Positions 14,583-21,357 of a stretch of 21,989 bases of DNA are shown here, piece by piece. The position numbers and the translations under genes were made by a program. A model generated the notes under the pieces. That model was given only the letters and a program-made list of their open reading frames with translations. It was not told the origin of the DNA and did not search any database. Origin of the DNA: JALOOE01 sp964423545. Lineage in GTDB: Bacteria; Chloroflexota; Anaerolineae; CG2-30-64-16. Position 1 is the stretch's first letter, and the number at the start of each line of letters is the position of its first letter. The stretch is taken from assembly GCA_964423545.1 (NCBI GenBank), contig CAYRFV010000064.1, positions 1 to 21,989 on the forward strand, written 5' to 3'.

Positions 14583-15596
14583 TCAAAACAGCGCCTTCAC
14601 AGCCGCGATCACCCGCTCGGCGCTCGGCACGTAGAACTGCTCCATCACCGGTGCGAAGGGGGGCGGCACGTCGGGCGCAGAGACGCGCTTGATCGGGGCA
14701 TCCAGCCAATAGAACGCCTCCTCGGCGACGATGGCCGCGATCTCGCCGGCCCAGCCGCCCGTGAGGTTGTCCTCCTCTACGATCACCAGCCGGCCTGTCT
14801 TGCGCACCGATTCCAGGATCAGCTCCTTGTCCAGCGGCACAAGGGTGCGGGGGTCGATCACCTCGGCGTCGATGCCTTCCTTGCCCAGCACCTCGGACGC
14901 GGCCAGGGCGCGATACATCGTCAGCAGCTTACCGACGATGGTCACGTCCTTGCCTGCTCGCCGGATGATGCCCTTGCCGATCGGGACAAGGTAGTCTTCG
15001 TCCGGCACCTCGCCGACTGGACTGAGCGCGCCCTTCTCGGTGCGCGGCCCCTTCGATCCGTAAAGCAGCTTGTGCTCGAAGACGATGACCGGGTTATCGT
15101 CGCGCACCGCGCTCTTCAATAACCCCTTGGCGTCGTAGGCCGTGGCCGGGGCAACCACCTTGAGGCCGGGGATGTGGCAGAAGAACGCCTCGAGGCTCTG
15201 GGCGTGTTGTGCGCCGCGCGCCGTGGCGCCGACCGGTGCGCGCATCACCAGCGGCACTTTCACCGTGCCGCCCGACATGTAGGTCATCTTGGCGGCCTCG
15301 TTGGCAAGCTGATCCATCGCCAGGAACAGGAAGTCGGCGTACTGCACGTCGGCGATGGGCCGCAAGCCCGCCATCGCTGCACCGACCGCGATGCCGGTCA
15401 GCCCCAGCTCAGAGATCGGCGTGTCGAGGATGCGCTCGTGGCCAAATTCATCCGAGAGGCCCAGCGTGACGGTGAACGCGCCGCCGAACCCGCCGGGGAT
15501 GCCGATATCTTCCCCGATGCAGAAGACGCGTTCGTCTCGGCGCATCTCCTCGCGGATGGCCTGGCGCAGCGCTTCAGCGATTGACATTTGGGTCAT
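14583..15596 (-). CDS. 2-oxoacid dehydrogenase E1 beta subunit (pyruvate/acetoin type)
   Basis: ATG at 15596 overlaps the TGA of E1-alpha by four bases (ATGA), so the two subunits are translationally coupled. The 337-residue product has the transketolase-like pyrimidine-binding domain first (FCIGEDIGIPGGFGGAF at 25-41, Glu63 in ISELGLTGIAVGAAM, the residue that activates thiamine diphosphate, and AQHAQSLEAFF at about 129-139), then the C-terminal transketolase domain with VDPRTLVPLD-like VIDPRTLVPLDKE and the partner-binding VIVEEDNLTGGWAGEI. With E1-alpha it forms the alpha2beta2 decarboxylase that transfers an acyl group to lipoyl E2. Length is typical. It keeps all residues I expect for an active enzyme; whether the natural substrate is pyruvate, acetoin or another ketone cannot be read from sequence here. 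Confidence 0.93.
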   Translation of the reverse strand: MTQMSIAEALRQAIREEMRRDERVFCIGEDIGIPGGFGGAFTVTLGLSDEFGHERILDTPISELGLTGIAVGAAMAGLRPIADVQYADFLFLAMDQLANEAAKMTYMSGGTVKVPLVMRAPVGATARGAQHAQSLEAFFCHIPGLKVVAPATAYDAKGLLKSAVRDDNPVIVFEHKLLYGSKGPRTEKGALSPVGEVPDEDYLVPIGKGIIRRAGKDVTIVGKLLTMYRALAASEVLGKEGIDAEVIDPRTLVPLDKELILESVRKTGRLVIVEEDNLTGGWAGEIAAIVAEEAFYWLDAPIKRVSAPDVPPPFAPVMEQFYVPSAERVIAAVKALF

Positions 15597-16567
15597 AGCG
15601 CAGCCTCATCCCAGAACACATGCTGCAACGCTTCCTCCGGCTCCGGCGCAGGACTGGCTTCAGCGAAAGCGACGGCATCGTCCACCATGGCCGTCACATC
15701 TTTCTCCACCTGATCGAGCGCGGACTGCGTCGCCAGCCCTTGCGCCAGCAGATGCGCTCCCAGGCGCTTGATGGGATCACGGCCGGCCCATTCTGCTTCT
15801 TCTTCCTTGGAGCGGTAGGTGCGCGGGTCGCTGCGCGAGTGCCCGCACTGCCGATAGGTCATGCATTCCAGCAGCGTGGGGCCACCGCCCGAGCGCGCGC
15901 GTTCGATGGCTCGCCCCGCAGCGTCGTACACGGCCAGGACGTCGTTGCCGTCGGCTACTTCGCCGGGCAGGCCGTAGGCGGCCGCGCGTCCGGCCACGGA
16001 ATCCGATCTGAATGCCACGGATACGGGCGTCGATGCGGCGTACAGGTTGTTCTCGCAGACGAAGACTGCGGGCAGTTGCCAGATGGCGGCCATGTTCAGC
16101 GACTCGTGGAACGCGCCCTCGTTGGTCGCGCCCTCGCCGAAGAACGCGACCGACACACCGCCTGCCGCCAGCCGTTTGCACGCCAGCGCGGCGCCAGTCG
16201 CCACCGGAATGCCGCCGCCCACGATCGCGATGGCCGGGAACATGCCCACGGCCATGTCGCCCACGTGCATTGAGCCGCCCTTTCCCTTGCAGCAACCCGT
16301 ACGTTTGGCGAACAGCTCGGCCATGATCGACCGCAGGGCGACTCCCTTGGCGATGGCGTGGCCGTGCGGTCGGTGGGTGCTGGAGATGAAGTCGTTAGGC
16401 CGCAGGTGCGCACACACGCCCGTGGCGACCGCTTCCTGGCCGATATAGAGGTGCAAGGTCGAGGGGATGCGCCCTTGCATGTACAGGTAGTTGCAGCATT
16501 CCTCGAACCGCCGGATGGTCAGCATGGTGCGGTAGAGGTCGAGCGCGTTGGCGGATGATTCTGACAC
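15593..16567 (-). CDS. 2-oxoacid dehydrogenase E1 alpha subunit (pyruvate/acetoin type)
   Basis: The start is GTG at 16567, directly after the TAG of the RuBisCO-like gene with no base between them, which implies translational coupling. The 324-residue product is a thiamine-diphosphate subunit: RRFEECC near residue 20, STHRPHGHAIAKG at 63-75, the GKGGSMHVGD segment at 95-104, the cofactor motif FFGEGATNEGAFHESLN (143-158, with Glu in the second position of the GDG triad as in many acetoin/pyruvate enzymes), CENNLYAAST, and the CGHSRSDPRTYR loop near 247-258. Size and motifs match the acetoin dehydrogenase/pyruvate dehydrogenase alpha family rather than the longer single-chain E1. It works in the cytoplasm with E1-beta and E2. 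Coupling to the RuBisCO-like gene suggests the two activities are used in one pathway. Confidence 0.93.
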   Translation of the reverse strand: MSESSANALDLYRTMLTIRRFEECCNYLYMQGRIPSTLHLYIGQEAVATGVCAHLRPNDFISSTHRPHGHAIAKGVALRSIMAELFAKRTGCCKGKGGSMHVGDMAVGMFPAIAIVGGGIPVATGAALACKRLAAGGVSVAFFGEGATNEGAFHESLNMAAIWQLPAVFVCENNLYAASTPVSVAFRSDSVAGRAAAYGLPGEVADGNDVLAVYDAAGRAIERARSGGGPTLLECMTYRQCGHSRSDPRTYRSKEEEAEWAGRDPIKRLGAHLLAQGLATQSALDQVEKDVTAMVDDAVAFAEASPAPEPEEALQHVFWDEAAL

Positions 16568-17917
16568 CTAGACACCTTTCTCCGCGAACTTCGGATGAAA
16601 CTGCTCGCCCGAGAAGCCCCAGCGCGTCACCGGCCGTTTGCGCAGGCCCCAGGTCTGCAACGCGGCGAGCAGCTCCGGCTTGTCCTGCGCCGCGACGTCC
16701 AGTGGCATGCCGGCCATGGCCGCGTCGATGGCTTGGCGGAAGGCCATGGCGCCTGCGGTGTAGCCCATCGGGTGGCCCAGCATCCCGCCGCCGGCCATGA
16801 AGATCATATCAGGCCCGTTCTCTTCAAGCATCGGCGGCACCGCGCCGGGGTAGATGCCCGCGCCCGGCATCGGGAAGATCGGCTTGATGTGGTAGAACGG
16901 CGCGTGCAGCGTCTGTGAGGTGCGCAGGCATTCCTCGGTGGACGCGACTGGGATGCTCGACCAGATGCTCGGCGTGAGCATCATGTCCGCGCCGCACAGG
17001 CGACAGATCTTCGCCAGCACCGGGAAGTTCATGGTCGGCAGCAGCGCCAACAGGTGCGATACGTGTAGCAAGATCGGAGCCGTGATCTTCGGGTCTTCAG
17101 CCAGCACGCGAAGGATGGACGGCCCGGCCGAGTAGGCCAGCAGCAGGCCGGTCGCGCCCATTTCGCACGCTTTCCGGGCCTTCTCCTGGATCCGATCCAC
17201 CTCATCGGTGATGCTGACCATGTAGAGCGTCTTGTGCCCGGTCTTGGCTTCGGCCTTCTCAAGCGCCTTCAGCACCGCCTCCAACCGCGCGTCGAAGGGG
17301 CAGTTGGACAGCTCGCTGCACATCTCGTCATCTTTGCAGAGATCGGCCCCGCCCAGCGCGCTCTGGTATACCTGATTGGCGGTCTCTTCGGGTGTCATGC
17401 CCATCTTCGGCTTGACGATCTGGAGCGTGAGCGGCCGTTCGGGTACGCCCAGGATCTGCCGCACGCCGGGGATGCCGAACTTTGGCCCCCGGAATTTCTT
17501 TGCCAGTTTCTCCGGGATGTAGATGTCAAGAAGCCGCATCTTGGTGGGGAAAGCGAAGCAGTTGCCGGCGATGGAGAGGAGCATCATCGGTACGTTGACG
17601 TTGACATCCCACGCGGCGGTCGGAAAGCCGAGCTGGATGATCGCCTTCTTCGTGCCCTTGGGCGCCGGAATCTCGAAATAGCCGAGCACTTTGCTCATCA
17701 GGCGGTCGCGCACCTCCGGGGTCAGCTCCTTGACCTCCATCCAGCTCGATGTCGAGCCTTCGGCGGCCAGCCGCTCGACTTGGCCCAGGTGATCGATGAA
17801 GTCTTGGCCTTCGAGGGTGTCCTCGATGTAATAAGTGCCGACGATGAAATCGTCGCTGGGGATGCAACTCTCCCACATGTAGTTGAACATGTGCGGGTCG
17901 TACAGATGCTTAGCCAT
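16568..17917 (-). CDS. RuBisCO-like protein (form IV type)
   Basis: ATG at 17917 has AAGGAG six bases upstream. The 449-residue product has the RuBisCO large-subunit layout: N-terminal domain (about 20-145, with VGTYYIEDTL and AAEGSTSSWMEV) and a TIM-barrel domain. Seen in the barrel are KPKMGM (K169 and K171, matching K175 and K177 of plant enzyme), GGADLCKDDE (K195, D197, E198, matching the carbamylated lysine and metal ligands), H285 (matching H294), and GGGMLGHPMG (376-385). Differences from true RuBisCO: V286 replaces the substrate-binding Arg295, the His327 position reads T/P, the loop-6 region around 315-325 (TPSIWSSIPV) lacks Lys334, and PGAGI (351-355) stands in place of ASGGI. It therefore probably performs enolisation, decarboxylation, transcarboxylation or hydrolysis on a sugar-acid phosphate and not CO2 fixation. 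Members of this superfamily act in D-apionate catabolism (transcarboxylase and hydrolase) and methionine salvage. It lies 26 nt after the glycoside-hydrolase-like gene. Confidence 0.9.
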   Translation of the reverse strand: MAKHLYDPHMFNYMWESCIPSDDFIVGTYYIEDTLEGQDFIDHLGQVERLAAEGSTSSWMEVKELTPEVRDRLMSKVLGYFEIPAPKGTKKAIIQLGFPTAAWDVNVNVPMMLLSIAGNCFAFPTKMRLLDIYIPEKLAKKFRGPKFGIPGVRQILGVPERPLTLQIVKPKMGMTPEETANQVYQSALGGADLCKDDEMCSELSNCPFDARLEAVLKALEKAEAKTGHKTLYMVSITDEVDRIQEKARKACEMGATGLLLAYSAGPSILRVLAEDPKITAPILLHVSHLLALLPTMNFPVLAKICRLCGADMMLTPSIWSSIPVASTEECLRTSQTLHAPFYHIKPIFPMPGAGIYPGAVPPMLEENGPDMIFMAGGGMLGHPMGYTAGAMAFRQAIDAAMAGMPLDVAAQDKPELLAALQTWGLRKRPVTRWGFSGEQFHPKFAEKGV

Positions 17918-17943
17918 GATGTCTCCTTGATGTCCTTTCTGCC

Positions 17944-19466
17944 CTATTCTGCCTGGATGTGGATGACCACGTCATGCACGAACGGCTCCAATTGCAGTGC
18001 TGCCTCGCCGCCCATGAGCTCGCGGGGCTCACCGGTGTACCCACCGATCGCGGGCGCGTAGAGCCTGGCCTGATAGCGCCCCGCGGGGAGTGATAAGCGG
18101 AGTCGTCCGCTGCACGGCTCGCCACAGCCCGGGTCTTCTTTCTCGCGCTTGTCCGCGACGTAGATCACGTACTCTGCTCCGGGATGGGCCAACGTGGCGG
18201 CCAATGTGTGCGCGGGCGTCTCATGGCAGAAGTCACGGACAGGGGTCGTGTGCACGAAATCGGTCGCATGGATGAACGTTGAGAGGTGTTTCATCCAGCT
18301 TCGGATATATGCGCGACTGGCCGGCGTGCCGGCCTCGCCGCCCGCGGCCTGGATCGAGAAATCGATCATGTCATAGTGCCCGCCGCTGCATACCACGGTC
18401 CACGCCCGCTTGCGGTGGATCGTCCACGCTTCCTCGTCCAGGCCGTTGGTGCAGGCGTTGTCCTCGTCGAATACGATCGGCTTGCCGGCCGCGTGGCCGG
18501 TCGTCCAGAGGTCGTGGATGCGGTCGAGCTTGAGGTCGCGCTGCATGAAGCGGCCGAGCGGCGGCAGTGGCCGGCCGCGGAAGGTCAACTGCTGGTAGTC
18601 GTGCATGTTGATGGCGTCCACATCCGGGTCATCGGCCAAGATGTCGAGCGCCGAGTCGCCGCGGAAGCGCTCGACCGGCACCTGGAAAACCAGGTGCCGC
18701 TTCGGCAGTCGGGCTTCCTCGTCCCGCGCTCCTCGACCGCCTTGGCCAGCCACGAACCCACGCNNNNNNNNNNCTCGTCCCGGATCACCTGGCGGATGGC
18801 GTCCTCCCAAGACTGCACCTCATCAACGCTGACGTGTCCGCCGCCCTGGTTTCCGAACGGTTCGTTGCAGATCTCAAAGTAGAAGTTGTCGTGGGCGTTG
18901 ACTTCGCGCACCACCTTGCGGGCGTACGCCACCTGGCGCTCGAACAGCGCGGCATCGCGCATCGAGTTGTAGTCCTGCCAGGCGATATCGCCGACGCCGT
19001 TGACGTTGTTGCGGATGTTGAAGGGGTTCAGATTCCAGACGGCGTCCGAATAGGTGTTGCTGAAGAGGGTCAGCTCAACCACGACATCGCGCCGCGCCGC
19101 TTCGGCCAGGAACCCGTGCAGACGAGCGAAATACTCGTCGTCCCAGCGGTCGAGATCGAATTTGGCGAAGCCGTCCACGGCGAAGCCCGGCCCGGAGCGC
19201 GCGAACGGCGCGACGTACTCCCCCGGCCGCGGCTTGCACGGCGAGTGCGGGTTGAGCGGGATCCCCTCGAGCTCGCGGAAGAGCAGAAAGCACCGGCTGA
19301 GGGTGGCGGCCTTGTCAACCGCATCCTCGAGGTAGCGCGCATAGTTGAAGTTCCGATTGATCACTGCGCCGTAGTGCTCGGTAGCGGTGATCAGGACGCG
19401 CGGGCGATCACGATACAGGAAGTAGTGCGGGTTGTCCGGATGCAGACGGAACGTGTCAGCGGTCAT
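17944..19466 (-). CDS. Glycoside-hydrolase-like protein, broken by the assembly gap
   Basis: ATG at 19466 has GGGGTGA five bases upstream and begins four nt after the stop of the TIM-barrel gene. Before the gap 231 residues are encoded: HPDNPHYFLYRDRPRVLITA at the start, then a clan-A-like barrel with VVVELTLFSNTYSDAVWNLN and FEICNEPFG, Glu202 in NEP being the likely acid/base. After the gap the better frame gives LPKRHLVFQVPVERF, DAINMHDYQQL, a candidate nucleophile in KPIVFDEDNACTN, and a C-terminal beta-sandwich ending HDVVIHIQAE. The two parts join in frame if the repeated CTCGTCCCG (18718-18726 and 18774-18782) is collapsed, giving IRDEEARLPKRH; otherwise a frameshift near 18725 is needed. 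No signal peptide is seen, so it would act inside the cell on imported oligosaccharides. It resembles cellulase-fold families with a collagen-binding-like C-terminal domain, but the family and substrate are not certain. Confidence 0.72.
18718..18782. other. Assembly gap (ten N at 18764-18773) bracketed by a 9-bp direct repeat
   Basis: CTCGTCCCG occurs at 18718-18726 and again at 18774-18782, just right of the N run. Removing one copy with the 47 bases between them restores a continuous frame through the hydrolase gene. The 37 bases 18727-18763 would then be a misassembled contig end or an alternative allele. Confidence 0.65.
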
Positions 19467-19470
19467 CGAA

Positions 19471-20454
19471 TCACCCCAGCATCGCTTGCCGGACCAGCGC
19501 CTGGGTTTCCATCGCATCGCTCGCGGCGATGGCCTCAGCGATACGCTCGCGACCGATCCTATCGAGCAGCCCGTGCAGCCCCTGGATCCACTTGATGCTC
19601 TCCGTGGCGGCTCGGATCCCGTTCTCGCGGTAGGGGAAGATGTCCAGCGCGTACCAGCCGCTGTAGTTCAACCGGTCGAGCCAGTACAGCAGTTCCAGCG
19701 TCTCGATCGTATGCACCGAGCCGACGGTCATGTCGTCGTCCCACAGCCGCCAGTTGTCGTTGAAGTGCATGTAGAACAGCTTGTTGCCGAAGTAGTGGAG
19801 CAGCGCGGCCGATTCGGCGGCGTTCTCGTAGGCCATGATCGCGTGACCCACGTCAATCATCGCGCCGACATTCGGCTTGTTCACCTTCTCGATGAGGAGC
19901 AGCGTCTTGCCCACGGTCGCGATGAAGCAGTGAGTGCGCGGCTCCTTCGGTTTGTATTCCAGCACGAGCTTGACGCTCGGCAGGTGCTCGGCGCACTCGA
20001 TCGTGCCCGCGATGATGCGATCCCAGGCGGCGGGGAAGTCGGCCTGCAGCGGGTAGTCGTAGCCGTCCTGGCCGAACCAGAGATCCACGACCTCGCAGTC
20101 GAGTTGCCTGGCCCACTCCATGGACTTCTTCACCTCCTGGATCGCGGCCCGGCGGATGGCCGGATCGTTGCTGGCGAACGAACCCCAGCCCCACTTTCCC
20201 GACGCCCAGATATCCGGCGTGACACAGGTCACAGCGAAACCGGCGTCTCTTACCTGGCGCCCGATCTGTTCGACGTTGTTGTCGTTCACATGCCACAGGC
20301 CAACCAGTTCCACCCCAGTTAGCCCCGGCACTTTCGTTGCGGCCTCGATGAGTTGGTCGGTGTTCAGGCGCTCGCCGTACCCGGAAAGCACGTAGCGGTC
20401 AGCGCACGCGTTGAAGGTGTTGATGTTGGCTGAAAACCGCATAGGCCCACTCAT
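19471..20454 (-). CDS. Xylose-isomerase-like TIM-barrel enzyme (sugar isomerase/epimerase family)
   Basis: ATG at 20454 has AAGGAG six bases upstream. The 327-residue product is an AP-endonuclease-2/xylose-isomerase-like barrel. Candidate metal ligands are E166 (LVLEYKPKEPR), D201 and H204 (MIDVGHAIMAYEN), H230 (YMHFNDN) and D271 (ALDIFPYREN). The stretch DLWFGQDGYDYPLQADFPAA (124-143) is characteristic of a subgroup that interconverts free or phosphorylated sugars, including some rhamnose isomerases. Family members also include 3-oxo-isoapionate decarboxylase, a sugar-acid enzyme that occurs in pathways alternative to RuBisCO-like enzymes. It is the second gene of the operon, 55 nt after the GntR gene, so it likely carries out the first intracellular conversion of the sugar. 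Activity as an isomerase is the best guess; epimerase or decarboxylase cannot be excluded. Confidence 0.85.
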   Translation of the reverse strand: MSGPMRFSANINTFNACADRYVLSGYGERLNTDQLIEAATKVPGLTGVELVGLWHVNDNNVEQIGRQVRDAGFAVTCVTPDIWASGKWGWGSFASNDPAIRRAAIQEVKKSMEWARQLDCEVVDLWFGQDGYDYPLQADFPAAWDRIIAGTIECAEHLPSVKLVLEYKPKEPRTHCFIATVGKTLLLIEKVNKPNVGAMIDVGHAIMAYENAAESAALLHYFGNKLFYMHFNDNWRLWDDDMTVGSVHTIETLELLYWLDRLNYSGWYALDIFPYRENGIRAATESIKWIQGLHGLLDRIGRERIAEAIAASDAMETQALVRQAMLG

Positions 20455-20465
20455 GGCTTGCTCCT

Positions 20466-20509
20466 TCCTTGTTACTCGCTCATTCGCTGATTTGCTATTT
20501 GCCGGTTTT
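20466..20509. repeat. Short low-complexity word repeats between GntR and TIM-barrel genes
   Basis: The spacer contains near-repeated words, CTCGCT, ATTCGCT, ATTTGCT and ATTTGCC, in tandem (plus strand, 20475-20503). It has no hairpin strong enough for a terminator, so transcription should pass through from the GntR gene into the enzyme genes. Confidence 0.35.
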
Positions 20510-21247
20510 CTACCCCGGCCTCGACAGCGTCACCTTGAAGTCGTACCGGTCGCCGCGCCAGACCGCTTCCAGGTACTCGACGGCGAGACCGTTCGCCGCG
20601 TAAGTGAGGCGTTCGGCGTACATCACCGGCGTGCCTTCCGCGATGTCTAGCAGCCGCGCCTCGTGTTCCGACGCGCCGCGTGCCCGCAGCGTCTCGCGGC
20701 CCGACCAGAGATGTAGCCCGTACCGGCTCTCCAGCAGGCGGTACAGCGAGGCCGTCAGGTCGTTTTCTTCGAGCCTGGGACACAACGCCGCCGGCAGGTA
20801 GGCCGTTTGCAGGCTGAGCGGCACGTCATCCACCAGGCGCAGCCGGCAAAGCTCGTAGACTTCCGACTCCAGGGCGATCTCCAGCACGCGGGCGACGTGC
20901 GGCGCCGCCGGCATCCGTTGCTGCGAAACCACCCGCGTGAGCAACGGCCAGCCACGCTGGCGCATATCCTCCGTCGTGGAGACGAGTTGGGTCAGGTCTT
21001 GCTCGAAGCGGCGGGCCGGCGCAAACGAACCGACCCCTTTCTGGCGATAGATCCAGCCGGCGTGCTCAAGCTCGCTGAGCGCGTGCCGCACGGTCGCCCG
21101 GCTGAGGCCATGGCGCTCGGCCAGCTCATTCTCGGAGGGCAACTGATAGGTTTCCCCGCTGGCCTGACGCTCGGTGATCTCGCGTCGCAGCAACTCGGCC
21201 AGTTGTTCGTAGTAGGGGAGTGGATTGGCCTTATCAATGGTTGTCAT
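20510..21247 (-). CDS. GntR-family transcriptional regulator, HutC/UTRA subfamily
   Basis: ATG at 21247. The 245-residue product has a winged helix at about 8-75 (PYYEQLAELLRREI, then QLPSENELAERHGLSRATVR, the typical GntR recognition segment, and GWIYRQKGVGSF) and a UTRA ligand-binding domain at about 95-240 (LLTRVVSQQRMPAAPHVARV and YAERLTYAANGLAVEYLEAV). UTRA domains bind small molecules, often sugar phosphates, and release DNA on binding. The promoter ahead of the gene contains a palindrome matching a GntR-type operator, so autoregulation is likely. As first gene of the operon it probably represses the downstream sugar genes until an intermediate of the pathway appears. No strong ribosome site is visible in the short leader, which would keep the repressor scarce. 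Confidence 0.9.
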   Translation of the reverse strand: MTTIDKANPLPYYEQLAELLRREITERQASGETYQLPSENELAERHGLSRATVRHALSELEHAGWIYRQKGVGSFAPARRFEQDLTQLVSTTEDMRQRGWPLLTRVVSQQRMPAAPHVARVLEIALESEVYELCRLRLVDDVPLSLQTAYLPAALCPRLEENDLTASLYRLLESRYGLHLWSGRETLRARGASEHEARLLDIAEGTPVMYAERLTYAANGLAVEYLEAVWRGDRYDFKVTLSRPG

Positions 21248-21264
21248 AGCACGCTACTTGAATA

Positions 21265-21304
21265 CTTGTGCATACAAGATAACATGGTTTGCGCCTTCTG
21301 TCAA
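21265..21304 (-). promoter_or_regulatory. Sigma70 promoter with overlapping GntR-type operator
   Basis: On the minus strand TTGACA (21304-21299) is followed after 17 bases by TATCTT (21281-21276). A palindrome CTTGTATGCACAAG (21278-21265; 5-bp arms, 4-bp centre) overlaps the 3' part of the -10 and the predicted start of transcription, so a bound repressor would block polymerase. The leader to the GntR ATG is only about 20 nt. Confidence 0.75.
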
Positions 21305-21357
21305 ATAGGCTGCGGTGTACCTCACCGAAACGTGGCGGATGCGCTGGATAGGCGCTG

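Noticed and set aside
14238..15122. Plus-strand frame of 294 codons opposite E1-beta and E2
   Set aside because: Antisense to two conserved enzymes with intact motifs; no homology pattern in the translated product.
16568..17917. Possible CO2-fixing RuBisCO
   Set aside because: The positions of Arg295, His327 and loop-6 Lys334 are not conserved, and no phosphoribulokinase or small subunit is present; a RuBisCO-like protein is the correct reading.
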